In this document: piece after piece, positions 24,389 through 34,340 of the stretch
Position numbering within the stretch: the first letter of the stretch is position 1
Layout of the letters: every line of letters begins with the position of its first letter
Origin: Serratia sp. UGAL515B_01
GTDB taxonomy: Bacteria; Pseudomonadota; Gammaproteobacteria; Enterobacterales; Enterobacteriaceae
DNA: 64,000 nucleotides
Assembly (NCBI RefSeq): GCF_033095805.1
Contig: NZ_CP109901.1
Coordinates: forward strand, 2,604,001 to 2,668,000
Reading direction: 5' to 3'
Made by a program: the position numbers and the translations under genes
Notes under the pieces: model-generated
Databases searched by the model: none
What the model was told of the DNA's origin: nothing
What the model saw: the letters and a program-made list of their open reading frames with translations, nothing else

Positions 24389-25588
24389 ATGAAACAACAA
24401 CCCGAACACTCAGGCCTTAGCCCTTTACTCACTGTTATTATCGCCACTGCTACCGGGCTAGCAGTGGCCAGTAACTACTACGCACAACCGCTATTGGAGA
24501 CAATCGCACAAAATTTTAATCTGTCGGTTAACCAAGCTGGTTTTATCGTCACGGCAGCGCAGCTAGGGTATGCCGTCGGCTTGCTGTTACTGGTTCCTTT
24601 AGGCGATATGTTTGAACGCCGTAGTCTGATTGTATTTATGACCCTACTCGCCGCTGGCGGTATGCTGGTCACGGCCACCTCCAGTACGTTATCAATGTTG
24701 ATCCTTGGCACAGCTCTTACCGGGCTCTTTTCTGTCGTAGCACAATTGTTGGTCCCCCTTGCCGCGACGCTAGCACATCCAGCAAAACGCGGTAAAACTG
24801 TTGGCATGATCATGAGTGGGCTGTTACTCGGCATTCTACTAGCACGCACCATTTCCGGTGCTCTGGCCGCTATTGGCGGTTGGCAAACTATTTATTGGGT
24901 TGCCAGCGTGTTGATGATTATGATGGCAGTGATCCTATGGCGAGCTCTGCCAAGCTACAAAGTGCATTCAGGACTGAATTATCCGCAACTGCTGAAATCG
25001 ATCTTTTCCCTGTTCTGCTTCACTCCGTTATTGCGCACGCGTGCGCTCCTCGGTGCGCTGTCATTCGCCAACTTCAGCGTATTGTGGACATCAATGGCTT
25101 TTTTGCTCGCTTCCCCACCATTCAATTATTCGGAAGGGGTAATCGGGTTGTTTGGTTTAGTCGGTGCGGCTGGCGCACTTGCAGCATCACGCGCGGGTCA
25201 TCTTGTCGATAAAGGTAAAGCTGGGTTGACAACCAGTGTCGGGCTGATACTGCTGCTGTTATCATGGATCCCTATCTCGCTGGCCAAACACTCTCTCTGG
25301 GCTTTAATCATGGGTATTCTTGTGCTGGACTTGGCCGTCCAAGCGGTCCATGTTACCAACCAGAGTGTGATTTACCGGATCATGCCCGAAGCACGTAACC
25401 GCCTGACCGCAGGCTACATGACCAGTTACTTCGTTGGCGGAGCTTTGGGATCGGTACTTTCTGCTGCGGCTTACCAACACACAGGCTGGAACGGTGTAGC
25501 TGCTACAGGAGGCGTATTGTGCGTCTTAAATCTGCTGACCTGGTGGCGCGGAAAACAACATGACCCACAAGAGGCTTCCTCCCTTTAG
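24389..25588 (+). CDS. MFS transporter (YgaY-like)
   Basis: A 399-residue, 12-helix major facilitator protein. The loop 2-3 motif is present as PLGDMFERRSLIV, and the first helix reads YYAQPLLETIAQNF, a pattern of the drug/sugar-exporter-like MFS group to which E. coli YgaY belongs. There is no associated gene on its strand. The terminal helices are complete and the frame is intact. The substrate cannot be predicted. It lies 200 bases after yihW, in the same direction, and is probably not part of the sulfosugar unit. Confidence 0.75.
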   Translation: MKQQPEHSGLSPLLTVIIATATGLAVASNYYAQPLLETIAQNFNLSVNQAGFIVTAAQLGYAVGLLLLVPLGDMFERRSLIVFMTLLAAGGMLVTATSSTLSMLILGTALTGLFSVVAQLLVPLAATLAHPAKRGKTVGMIMSGLLLGILLARTISGALAAIGGWQTIYWVASVLMIMMAVILWRALPSYKVHSGLNYPQLLKSIFSLFCFTPLLRTRALLGALSFANFSVLWTSMAFLLASPPFNYSEGVIGLFGLVGAAGALAASRAGHLVDKGKAGLTTSVGLILLLLSWIPISLAKHSLWALIMGILVLDLAVQAVHVTNQSVIYRIMPEARNRLTAGYMTSYFVGGALGSVLSAAAYQHTGWNGVAATGGVLCVLNLLTWWRGKQHDPQEASSL

Positions 25589-25607
25589 GCTGTATTCCCC
25601 GTTGTAT

Positions 25608-25680
25608 GCAAGTGCTGATGGTGGTTATTTGAGGAATATCACTTAGTTTATGCACTTGCCGCACACCTAAATAACCGCCA
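25608..25680. repeat. Interleaved inverted repeats (pseudoknot arrangement)
   Basis: GCAAGTGC (25608-25615) can pair with GCACTTGC (25652-25659), and TGGTGGTTATTT (25619-25630) with AAATAACCGCCA (25669-25680). The second pair interleaves with the first, an H-type pseudoknot order. It begins 20 bases after the MFS stop codon. No T run follows. Confidence 0.5.
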
Positions 25681-26016
25681 GAGGTAATTATACGTAATGG
25701 TATTTATATATCCAATTAGCAAATCAATGATGGGGGAATTTATTTTTAATATGCTGATTGCAGAATTTTAATAATTTGAGTTACATGATGAAAATGCAAT
25801 GTTTTTCAATAGTAAGTGTGTAACCGCAGAAGGGCAAGGTACAGACTTGAGCCAAGTCACTGAGCTCATCAGATATTACAGCTGATTAAATAGCAACAGA
25901 TATATACTTAAGCCCATTCAAATTTTAGCAGGCGGCAACTGAGCGAAAAATCGATCAGGAACAGCGCTTGTACAGCCCGTATCAACAAACATCACTTTAG
26001 CTTGAATGACGACAGG

Positions 26017-26144
26017 TATATCCCAAAATAATTCGAGTTGCATGCAGATGCCAAGTCTGAGAGTCACCCGTTACATAGCTCACTATGTGACGGGTGAGAA
26101 CGGACGAAGCCAACACCGAGGCAACTTGAAGAATGAAGGGTATA
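26017..26144. repeat. ERIC element
   Basis: A 128-bp imperfect palindrome has the ends TATATCCC and AAGGGTATA, outer blocks AATTCGAGTTGC and GCAACTTGAAGAATG, and a central GTCACCCG...CGGGTGA-like hairpin. It is the same family as 14225-14352, in opposite orientation. Confidence 0.85.
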
Positions 26145-26495
26145 AAAATATTTTAACTCAACCCCTGATAATCTGATTAGCAACAGAGACTGGGTTCCTG
26201 TATATTTCCCACTCACAGCATTGTAAATTTAAATCTATAGTTACCTTGTGTTTCTTTTTCTTATACTTTATATATCGACATATAAATAACAAATAACCCA
26301 TTGAAGTAATGATTCAATATTCTTCCTCAGGCCTATATAAAAACATAAGCTTTTGCAATAACTGGCAGAAACACACGATTTGTACCATTCCAAACTTACA
26401 AATGACACAAATCGCTAAATTAATCCTTCACTAAAGATTTACATCTTTAGTAACCATAGTTATCATAACAAATGAAATTAATGAGGCCATAAATT

Positions 26496-27017
26496 ATGGA
26501 AAATTCTTTTACACCCATAGAGGACATGCTTAATTTCCGCGCCAAGCGCCAGAAAAACTTCCCTTACCAGGAAATTCTACTGACACGACTTTGTATGCAT
26601 ATGCAGAGCAAATTGCTGGAAAATCGCAATAAAATGCTCAAAGCACAAGGAATCAACGAAACATTGTTTATGGCTCTAATTACATTAGATGCGCAAGAAA
26701 ACCATAGTATTCAACCCTCTGAGCTAAGCTCAGCATTGGGTTCATCGCGTACTAATGCAACACGTATTGCCGACGAACTTGAGAAGCGCGGCTGGATTGA
26801 GCGCCGTGAAAGCGAGAATGACCGTAGATGCCTCCATCTTCATCTGATCGAGCCAGGCAAAGCGTTTCTGGAACAAATGCTGCCACCGCAGCACAAATCT
26901 CTGCATTTCCTGTGGTCTACACTGAGCCAAGAGGAACAGCAGCATCTTGAAGTACTGATGCGTAAGCTTTTGGCACGTTTGGAACACATGGAAGTTTCAG
27001 AACAGTTATCCCAATAA
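26496..27017 (+). CDS. mprA: MprA (EmrR), MarR-family repressor
   Basis: A 173-residue winged-helix regulator, very close to E. coli MprA/Emr[38 protein letters not shown] and [42 protein letters not shown] (recognition helix and wing). It represses the emr multidrug pump and is released by uncouplers, salicylate and similar ligands. It is first in the cluster, as in E. coli, and 22 bases before the efflux outer-membrane remnant. Confidence 0.95.
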   Translation: MENSFTPIEDMLNFRAKRQKNFPYQEILLTRLCMHMQSKLLENRNKMLKAQGINETLFMALITLDAQENHSIQPSELSSALGSSRTNATRIADELEKRGWIERRESENDRRCLHLHLIEPGKAFLEQMLPPQHKSLHFLWSTLSQEEQQHLEVLMRKLLARLEHMEVSEQLSQ

Positions 27018-27039
27018 TTTCTGTTCGGGTAATTAATTT

Positions 27040-28309
27040 ATGCAATCCCCGTTAAACTGGAGATTCCCCCCACTGTTCACCGTCGAATTGCTGGTAGGGT
27101 GCGCATCAACTGACCCTATAACATCCCAATCCGAGTTGTTGGGTCCACAAAGCTTGCAACTTGGACAATCTAAAGTCAGCTCGCTGTCATTAAGACATCA
27201 ATGGTGGCTTACGCTTAATGATCCGCAGCTTGATGCCTTGATGACCCAGACACTGCAAAGCTCACCTTCGCTGAAACAGGCTGCCGCCCGCGTGCGGGAA
27301 GCGCAGAGTGTTGTCGGTGAGCCCAGTGCTGCCAATGGCTCGAATCTGGATATGAATGCCAGCATCAACCATCAGCGTATTGCGCAAAATACCAATCAGG
27401 GTTTTGGTTATCCCCTCAACCCAATATTTGAATCCTCAAACTCATTAGGGGGCAATTTGACCTATGAGTTTGATTGGTGCGGTAAATATCGTAATCAGGT
27501 GAATGCAGCAAAAGCTCAGGTTAACGCCGCTCGTGCCGAACAGGCTCAGACGGCTTTAGCACTGACGAATACTGTAGCCTTAACTTATTACCAACTGCAG
27601 GCGAATTATGCATTGGAAAAAGTTCTACAACAGGAGGTAGAAAACAATCAACACTTGTCTGAACTACGTCAACGACAATATGAGGCCGGGCTTTATGGGA
27701 ACGAAGTCCCTCAGCAAACGCAGGCGCAAGCAGACGGTGCCAAACAGCAGCTCATTCAGTTACAACCCCGCGTTGAACAACTTAAGCACCAATTAGCCTC
27801 GTTGGCAGGCTTTGGCTTTAATGCGATGCAATCGTTGCACCCAGTAACCCTTCCCGCAGAAGGCATCTTGATTCCCAAAAGTGAACTGACCGCCGATTTG
27901 TTGGGTAAATGCCCAGATATGGCCGCTCAGCGACAGTTAGTGGGGTCGTACAATCAGCGGGTGAGTGCAGAGCGCAAAGCATTTTATCCTAGCCTGTCTA
28001 TATCAGCCTTTGCTGGGCTGGCAACGACCAACGTTGCTGGTACCAGCACTAACTTACTGGAAGCAACCAGTCAGGCATGGGGGTAATCCCCGCTATTTCA
28101 CTGCCAATTTTCCATGCTGGTGCGTTACGCCGCACGTTGGGGCAGGAATTATTGGACGTGACGAACTGTTGAGCAGTCAAACAAAATTACGACAGCAACA
28201 ACAGGCGGAACTGAATGCCAACAGCACTCTTATACAGGCAAAAATAGCATTGATACGCATACTAGGAGGCGGCTATCAGGCCCCTACTGCAGCGGATTTA
28301 ACAGCATAA
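27040..28309 (+). pseudogene. Outer-membrane efflux factor (NodT/OprM type), broken
   Basis: The frame opens with a lipoprotein-like start containing LLVGCAS, then two alpha-hairpin halves: PQLDALMTQTLQSSPSLKQAAARVREAQ, LTYEFDWCGKYRNQV, ALALTNTVALTYYQLQANYALE, CPDMAAQRQLVGSYNQRVSAERKAFYPSLSISAFAG. At SQAWG, over the run GGGGG at 28078-28082, a missing base shifts the frame. The next frame continues IPAISLPIFHAGALRRTLGQ, then about 100 residues are lost, and the end QQAELNANSTLIQAKIALIRILGGGYQ is in a third frame. The protein cannot be made whole. It belongs to the emr operon by position, so the EmrAB pump here presumably relies on TolC. Confidence 0.88.
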
Positions 28310-28385
28310 CATTCTCATCATATTACAAGCTGCATGCGTATTGCCTGCAACTCGAACTATTCAAAGTTTATACGTGGAGAACGCC

Positions 28386-29558
28386 ATGAGTACAGGCGCG
28401 GAAGCTCAAACCTCGCAGCAACCGACAGGCAGAAAAAAACAGCGTAAGTTCTGGCTATCGCTACTGACGATTATTTTTATTGTTATTGGAATTGCCTATT
28501 TAGTGTATTGGTTTCAGGTACTTCGTCATCATCAGGAAACAGATAATGCTTATGTGTCAGGTAATCAAGTACAAATCATGGCACAGGTATCCGGCAGCGT
28601 AAACAGTGTGACATTTGACGATACAGACTTCGTCAGGAAAGGCGACGTATTGTTAACGCTCGATCCTACCGATGCACAACAGGCGTTAGAGCGAGCTAAA
28701 ACCGCACTGGCCAATAGCGTGCGCCAAACGCATCAATTGGTGATAAATGGTAAGCAGTATCAGGCGAATATTGCGTTGCGCAAGTCAGATCTGAGTAAAG
28801 CCGAAAACGATCTCAAACGTCGCGTCATACTGGGGAATGCAGATGCGATTGGTCGTGAAGAGTTGCAACACGCCCGAGAGGCGGTAGACAATGCCAAAGC
28901 GGCACTGGAAGTCGCGGTACAGCAATACAATGCCAATCAGGCAATGGTGCTCAATACCCCGTTGGCAGAACAGCCTGCCATTCTGCAAGCGGCAGCCCAC
29001 ATGCGTGATGCTTGGTTGGCGTTACAGCGCACTCGAGTAGTCAGTCCAATCACCGGCTTTGTTTCACGTCGCAGTGTGCAAGTAGGAGCACAAATATCGC
29101 CGGGAATGCCTCTGATGGCCGTGGTACCTGCTGACCCTATCTGGATAGATGCCAACTTTAAAGAAACGCAGATCGCTAATATGCGGATCGGGCAACCAGC
29201 AACGGTTATCACTGACGTTTACGGTAACGATGTGGTGTTCAGAGGTAAAGTAGTCGGTATTGATATGGGAACAGGCAGCGTCTTCTCACTGCTGCCAGCG
29301 CAGAACGCAACAGGAAACTGGATAAAAGTGGTTCAACGTTTGCCAGTGCGCATCGAGTTGGAATCACAACAGGTTGCCGAGCATCCTCTACGCATCGGTC
29401 TTTCCACACGTGTTACTGTAGACACCACGGATCAGGAAGGTTTGGTACTGGCTAATACAGTGCGTGAAAAACCTCGGTATGAAACCAGTGCACTGGCGCT
29501 GGACTTGACACCGGTTAATCAGATGATCGCCGATGTGATCCATGCAAATGCCGGTTAA
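28386..29558 (+). CDS. emrA: EmrA, multidrug efflux adaptor
   Basis: A 390-residue membrane fusion protein from the ATG at 28386. One N-terminal membrane helix (about 21-44) is followed by the lipoyl halves around a long coiled-coil hairpin, and a beta-barrel with SPITGFVSRRSVQVGAQISPG and IDANFKETQIANMRIGQPA, typical of EmrA/HlyD adaptors. It links EmrB in the inner membrane to an outer-membrane channel. It is 17 bases upstream of emrB. An ERIC-end-like block at about 28325-28366 lies just before its start. Confidence 0.94.
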   Translation: MSTGAEAQTSQQPTGRKKQRKFWLSLLTIIFIVIGIAYLVYWFQVLRHHQETDNAYVSGNQVQIMAQVSGSVNSVTFDDTDFVRKGDVLLTLDPTDAQQALERAKTALANSVRQTHQLVINGKQYQANIALRKSDLSKAENDLKRRVILGNADAIGREELQHAREAVDNAKAALEVAVQQYNANQAMVLNTPLAEQPAILQAAAHMRDAWLALQRTRVVSPITGFVSRRSVQVGAQISPGMPLMAVVPADPIWIDANFKETQIANMRIGQPATVITDVYGNDVVFRGKVVGIDMGTGSVFSLLPAQNATGNWIKVVQRLPVRIELESQQVAEHPLRIGLSTRVTVDTTDQEGLVLANTVREKPRYETSALALDLTPVNQMIADVIHANAG

Positions 29559-29575
29559 GCGCTCGGGAGGTTATC

Positions 29576-31111
29576 TTGGCACAAAAACCGCTTGAAGGTG
29601 CCCAGCTCGCCTGGATGACGGTCGCGCTGGCGATGGCGACCTTTATGCAGGTACTGGATTCAACCATTGCCAACGTTGCGATACCGACCATTTCAGGTAA
29701 CCTTGGTTCCTCCAGCTCACAGGGCACTTGGGTGATCACCTCATTTGGTGTGGCAAATGCCATTTCGATTCCGATCACCGGCTGGTTGGCAAAACGCGTA
29801 GGTGAAGTACGCCTGTTTCTATGGTCCACAGCGCTGTTCGCCCTGGCTTCTTGGTTGTGCGGTATTTCCAATAGCTTGGGAATGTTGATCTTCTTCCGGG
29901 TGATCCAGGGTGTGGTCGCAGGGCCTTTGATACCCCTATCGCAAAGTTTGCTGCTGAACAACTACCCTCCAGCCAAGCGCGCAATGGCCCTGGCGCTATG
30001 GTCGATGACCGTGATTGTGGCGCCTATTTTTGGCCCAATCCTGGGCGGTTATATCAGTGACAACTATCACTGGGGTTGGATCTTTTTCATCAATATTCCA
30101 ATTGGGCTGTTCGTGATCCTGGTAGCCAGGTCGACGCTTAAAGGCAGGGAAACGCAAACAGAGATCAAACCCATCGATACTGTCGGATTGGTTTTGCTGG
30201 TTGTAGGTATTGGCTCACTGCAAATCATGCTTGATCAAGGGAAAGAGTTAGACTGGTTCAACTCTACCGAGATCATCGTCCTTACCGTTGTGGCGGTGGT
30301 GGCGCTGGTGTTCCTGGTGGTATGGGAATTGACCGATGACCATCCGGTAGTGGATCTATCTCTGTTCAAATCGCGTAACTTTACCATTGGCTGTCTATGT
30401 ATAAGCTTGGCCTATATGCTGTATTTCGGGGCAATCGTCCTCTTGCCCCAATTATTGCAAGAGGTTTATGGTTACACCGCCACCTGGGCAGGCCTCGCTT
30501 CCGCGCCAGTGGGGTTAATACCGATAGTCTTGTCACCGATTATCGGCCGCTTTGGCAACCGGCTGGATATGCGCCGTTTGGTAACCTTTAGCTTTGTCAT
30601 GTATGCCGTGTGTTTCTATTGGCGGGCCTATACCTTTGAACCAGGAATGGACTTTGGTGCTTCAGCATGGCCGCAGTTTATTCAGGGCTTTGCTATCGCC
30701 TGCTTCTTTATGCCACTGACCACAATCACCTTGTCCGGACTGCCCCCCGAACGTATGGCGGCAGCTTCGAGTCTATCAAACTTTCTGCGAACATTAGCGG
30801 GTTCTATCGGTACTTCGATCACAACAACGTTATGGACTCAGCGTGAATCCATGCACCATGCGCATTTGTCAGAGTTTGTTAATCCGTTCAATCCGCAGAC
30901 GCAAGAGATGTACACCAAGCTGGAAAATCTTGGCATGGACAAGCAACAAGCTTCAGCGTATATCGCTAAGGAAATCACCGCGCAGGGGTTGATTATCTCG
31001 GCGAACGAGATTTTCTGGCTCTCTGCGGGAGTGTTCCTGATCCTGTTGGCACTCGTGTGGTTCGCCAAACCGCCTTTTAGCTCTGGCGGCGGCGGGAGCG
31101 GTGCCCACTGA
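29576..31111 (+). CDS. emrB: EmrB, MFS multidrug exporter (14 TM)
   Basis: A 511-residue transporter of the DHA2 family with 14 helices: QVLDSTIANVAIPTISGNLG in helix 1 (motif D1-like), WLAKRVGEVRLFLW (loop 2-3 motif A) and the motif C region PIFGPILGGYISDNYHWGWIFFINIPIG. It is nearly collinear with E. coli EmrB up to the glycine-rich end FSSGGGGSGAH. It exports uncouplers and hydrophobic drugs with EmrA. The start is TTG, preceded by GGGAGG; no ATG is available before the conserved KPLEGAQ. luxS, which I recall near emrB in related species, does not follow. Confidence 0.94.
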   Translation: MAQKPLEGAQLAWMTVALAMATFMQVLDSTIANVAIPTISGNLGSSSSQGTWVITSFGVANAISIPITGWLAKRVGEVRLFLWSTALFALASWLCGISNSLGMLIFFRVIQGVVAGPLIPLSQSLLLNNYPPAKRAMALALWSMTVIVAPIFGPILGGYISDNYHWGWIFFINIPIGLFVILVARSTLKGRETQTEIKPIDTVGLVLLVVGIGSLQIMLDQGKELDWFNSTEIIVLTVVAVVALVFLVVWELTDDHPVVDLSLFKSRNFTIGCLCISLAYMLYFGAIVLLPQLLQEVYGYTATWAGLASAPVGLIPIVLSPIIGRFGNRLDMRRLVTFSFVMYAVCFYWRAYTFEPGMDFGASAWPQFIQGFAIACFFMPLTTITLSGLPPERMAAASSLSNFLRTLAGSIGTSITTTLWTQRESMHHAHLSEFVNPFNPQTQEMYTKLENLGMDKQQASAYIAKEITAQGLIISANEIFWLSAGVFLILLALVWFAKPPFSSGGGGSGAH

Positions 31112-31733
31112 TCGAACAGTAAACAAAAGGGCTGCTCAATATGTCCAGAGTGAGCGCCTTAATTTAGGATCAGTTGACGATAGCGCAGTTCCGGCGATCC
31201 CTCGTCCAGGGTGATTTCTAGCGTGGCGACCGTATCTGAAAGCAGGTTTAGTGCACTCACGCGCCCCCGATAACTCTGCGGGTTGATGTTGCAAATGTTG
31301 GAATCGATATCAAGTTTGAAGTTGCAGGCCAGCAGAGATGCAACTTCAAACCACCAGAGTAGCGCTAAGGAATAGCCTGAAGGTGATATTATCTGACCAC
31401 TGATCCACGACACGGCAGGATAAATATAATTGTACCGCCACCACGTTTTTTTCGGTGAGATATCGCCCGTTTTTGGTTTATCTGAGAATAACGAGCAGCT
31501 TAGTTGAAAAATCAACCAATTGAAATGATCGTGTTTTTACCCTGCTAGCCGGAGCCTATAATTATTTTCGCCCGTCAGTTAACCTGATTTTTAATGTGAT
31601 ATTGAACATATCAAAGTCAGGCAATGACACAATTTTGTATGCAGGCTCAGTCACAACGTTTTCCGTTGCGACTTCCACCCAAAACTTGACTGACAAACAT
31701 TAGGCACAATGTGTCCGTCTGTAGCGTAATAAA
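31112..31733. other. Region with a decayed gene only
   Basis: Apart from the reductase remnant at 31159-31515 I find nothing coding here. The segment 31516-31733 shows no gene or clear repeat. Confidence 0.5.
31159..31515 (-). pseudogene. BenC/AntC-like dioxygenase reductase remnant
   Basis: The C-terminal part of this frame, LLACNFKLDIDSNICNINPQSYRGRVSALNLLSDTVATLEITLDEGSPELRYR, reads like the linker and the first strands of the FAD-binding domain in benzoate/anthranilate dioxygenase reductases, just where a GQY flavin motif would follow. Instead the frame ends QLILN-stop. The N-terminal 70 residues keep no [2Fe-2S] cysteine cluster. It is a small leftover of an aromatic-degradation gene and has no oxygenase neighbours. 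The family assignment is by eye and moderate. Confidence 0.45.
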
Positions 31734-32810
31734 TCACGCTTGATTCTGACGCCACCAATCGGCCAACAGAATGCCGGTCGCAACGGAAACGTTTAGACTT
31801 TCTACTTTGCCAGTACCACCGATGGACACGCTCATGTCGCCCTGTTGCCAGGCACTGTCGCTCAAACCATCGCGCTCTTGCCCCAGCACCAATACCATCT
31901 TGGTTGGGAGTTCGGCTTTCGCCAACGGAGTACCTTTGTGACTGGATGTCGTCACAATGGTGTACCCAGCCTTGCGGAACGTATCCAGCACTGACAGGAA
32001 ATCATCGGCATTAATCGCCTTGATATGTTCAGCGCCACCTTCTGCGGTTCGTACAGCAGCACCAGACTCAAGAACCGCTGGATCCTGCAGCAACACGCCA
32101 TTCACACCAAAGTGCGCGCAAGAGCGAACAATTGCGCCCAGATTATGGGGATTACCTACCTCCTCCAATGCCAGCACGCAATCTTTGGCTGGTGCATTTT
32201 TCAGGTAAGCCTGCGCATCCAGGCCCTGCCGTTTTTTGATCAGGAAACACACGCCTCCATGGTGTTCAGTACCGGACGCTTTCGCCAGTTCCTCTTCATC
32301 CACCACATGGTAAGCCTTGCGATTTGCAGCCATCCAGCGCAGCGCTTCACGGAAACGCGGGGTGACCGATTGTACAAACCAGGCGCGCACAATGGCATCC
32401 GGTCGGCTGGCGAATAATGCCTGGCAGGCGTTTTCACCGTAAACCCGGGTTTCTTCAGCGCGCTGACGGCGCAACTGTTCCGGATCGATAAAGCTTTTAC
32501 CACTGATCCCACCATGATCGAACGCGGGTTCTTCTTCGGGACCACGGGATACGGTTTTCCAGGGTGAATCGTAACCACCTCGTTCTTCCGTGCGCGCTGA
32601 GCGGCGAGGGCGATCGCTCTCACTGCGGCGGGGATCAGAGCCCCGACGATCGCCACCCCGTGACTTATTCTGGCCAGAGCGTGTATTGTCTGTAGGACGG
32701 CCTTTACCGTCCGTACGTTTATTCTTGCTACGATTGTCACCGCTGTCGTCGTCACTACGGACGTACATCACTTTGACTTTACCGTTCTTGCCACTAAATG
32801 AATCGTTCAT
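31734..32810 (-). CDS. yfiF: YfiF, SpoU-family RNA methyltransferase homologue
   Basis: A 358-residue protein starts at [22 protein letters not shown]; the longer frame to 32879 is not conserved. The N-terminal 90 residues are disordered and Arg/Asp/Gly-rich. An SpoU substrate-binding domain (about 115-190) and the trefoil-knot SPOUT domain follow, with [28 protein letters not shown] and [16 protein letters not shown] (motifs 1-3). It is close to E. coli YfiF, whose RNA target is unknown. It is divergent from trxC. Confidence 0.9.
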   Translation of the reverse strand: MNDSFSGKNGKVKVMYVRSDDDSGDNRSKNKRTDGKGRPTDNTRSGQNKSRGGDRRGSDPRRSESDRPRRSARTEERGGYDSPWKTVSRGPEEEPAFDHGGISGKSFIDPEQLRRQRAEETRVYGENACQALFASRPDAIVRAWFVQSVTPRFREALRWMAANRKAYHVVDEEELAKASGTEHHGGVCFLIKKRQGLDAQAYLKNAPAKDCVLALEEVGNPHNLGAIVRSCAHFGVNGVLLQDPAVLESGAAVRTAEGGAEHIKAINADDFLSVLDTFRKAGYTIVTTSSHKGTPLAKAELPTKMVLVLGQERDGLSDSAWQQGDMSVSIGGTGKVESLNVSVATGILLADWWRQNQA

Positions 32811-33007
32811 TGTCTTCTCCACCAACGCGCTGGGCGCGAAGAGTACCTGATGTTGGTGCGCTAAGCCACCAACTTGCAATAAAAGCTAGCAACTATCAAA
32901 TTCATCGAATAAATCACCTAGTCGAGTGCTACGCTTTTACCGATAATAAGCAACATTGATGATATATATTTGCAGCCTGTAACGCTGCGTTAGCCCCTGA
33001 GGTCACC

Positions 33008-33427
33008 ATGAATACAGTTTGCTCTGCTTGCCATGCCACCAACCGCGTTCCTGACGAGCGCATCACTGATGGCGCTAAATGTGGCCGCTGCGGCCATGAA
33101 TTGTTTCACGGAGAAGTCATAAATGCGACTGCCACTACTCTGAACCAACTGCTACAGGATGATTTGCCGGTAGTGATCGATTTTTGGGCTCCATGGTGCG
33201 GCCCATGCCGCAACTTCGCCCCAATCTTTGAAGACGTGGCTGAAGAGCGTGCAGGCAAGATGCGGTTTGTCAAAGTCAACACCGAAGCCGAACCAGAACT
33301 AGGGGCACGATTCAATATTCGTAGCATCCCGACCATAATGGTGTTTCACGGCGGCAAAATGGTCAATATGCTTAATGGTGCAATGCCGAAAGGCCCATTT
33401 GATGACTGGCTCAATCAGAAAGTCTAA
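33008..33427 (+). CDS. trxC: Thioredoxin 2
   Basis: A 139-residue protein. The N-terminal zinc finger has two CxxC pairs ([11 protein letters not shown] and CGRCGHELF). The thioredoxin fold carries WAPWCGPC near residue 60-65 and the cis-Pro segment [12 protein letters not shown]. TrxC is a cytoplasmic thiol reductase induced by oxidative stress. In E. coli it is controlled by OxyR, but I did not identify an OxyR site here. A terminator follows. Confidence 0.96.
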   Translation: MNTVCSACHATNRVPDERITDGAKCGRCGHELFHGEVINATATTLNQLLQDDLPVVIDFWAPWCGPCRNFAPIFEDVAEERAGKMRFVKVNTEAEPELGARFNIRSIPTIMVFHGGKMVNMLNGAMPKGPFDDWLNQKV

Positions 33428-33493
33428 CGCAAAAACGGTTATGATGCCGCTGCTTATTGGCTGGTAGGCTAGAACCATAAACAGCGACGGCGG

Positions 33494-33527
33494 TAAAAGC
33501 CCGAGGGACTCTCCCGTCGGGCTTTTT
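33494..33527 (+). terminator. Terminator after trxC
   Basis: AAAGCCCGA and TCGGGCTTT pair and run into a T tract. Confidence 0.88.
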
Positions 33528-33562
33528 TCTGCGCTACAATGGCGCCTTTTCTCAGGATCGTT

Positions 33563-34267
33563 ATGACTGACAATGCCGTACTCCGTCTGCGCCAATTCCG
33601 TTTAGATAATGCTACCCGCCCCTATCGGGCTCGTGGCTGTCGCGTAGTGCGCTGTCAGAATTGCTTACTGCCGCAGCAAAATTGCTTATGTGCCACGATC
33701 AAACCCCAGCACGCCAACAGCCGTTTCTGCCTGATCATGTTCGGCACTGAACCCTTGAAGCCCAGTAATACAGGCCGTCTGATCGCAGACATTCTGCCAA
33801 ATACCCAGGCATTTATTTGGTCCCGCACCCACGTTGCCCCCGACCTGCTGGACGTGATCAACGATCCCTCACGTCAGCCTTACGTTGTATTCCCAGCATC
33901 CTATGCCGATCCTGAACGCCCTGTATTCAGCAGCCTGCCAACCAATGGGAAAGCCCCACTGTTTATCATGCTCGATGGTACTTGGTCTGAAGCTCGTAAG
34001 ATGTTCCGTAAGAGCCCCTATCTGGATCAGTTTCCAGTGTTTTCGCTGAATGTATTGGCGGCATCCGGTTATCAACTACGTGAAGCAAGCCGCACCGAGC
34101 AGCACTGCACGGCAGAAGTGGCCGCAGCACTACTGCAACAGGCAGGAGACGAGCAGGCAGCTAGAGGGCTTAGTGAACACTTTAGCTATTTCCGCGAGCA
34201 GTATCTGATCGGAAAACCTTATCGGCCAGAGGCACCGGTCACAACAAACACACCACAAAGTGCCTAA
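33563..34267 (+). CDS. tapT: TapT (YfiP), tRNA-uridine aminocarboxypropyltransferase
   Basis: A 234-residue DTW-domain protein starts at MTDNAVLRLRQF; the upstream GTG-type start adds eight unconserved residues. The cysteine set RCQNCLLPQQNCLC is near residue 35 and the signature LDGTWSEARKM near residue 140. E. coli TapT makes acp3U47 in the variable loop of several tRNAs from SAM. The gene is 74 bases before patZ, as in E. coli, and is probably cotranscribed with it. Confidence 0.9.
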   Translation: MTDNAVLRLRQFRLDNATRPYRARGCRVVRCQNCLLPQQNCLCATIKPQHANSRFCLIMFGTEPLKPSNTGRLIADILPNTQAFIWSRTHVAPDLLDVINDPSRQPYVVFPASYADPERPVFSSLPTNGKAPLFIMLDGTWSEARKMFRKSPYLDQFPVFSLNVLAASGYQLREASRTEQHCTAEVAAALLQQAGDEQAARGLSEHFSYFREQYLIGKPYRPEAPVTTNTPQSA

Positions 34268-34340
34268 AATCAGACTATAACTTGCCTCTTTCAGGTTTAC
34301 GACTTGGAAGAGGAAGGCCCATCAGCAATAGGAGCAGTAC

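Larger units (their letters stand above)
25589..26495. other. 907-base AT-rich gap before the emr genes
   Basis: This gap contains a pseudoknot-like double inverted repeat just after the MFS gene, an ERIC element, and the mprA promoter region. I see no coding frame of merit. The stretch about 26160-26480 is very AT-rich. Confidence 0.6.

Noticed and set aside
28320..28366. Possible third ERIC element upstream of emrA
   Set aside because: Only the outer blocks (CAAGCTGCATGC and CTGCAACTCGAACTATT) are present without the central hairpin; a similar scrap lies at about 3300-3350. Too worn to annotate as elements.
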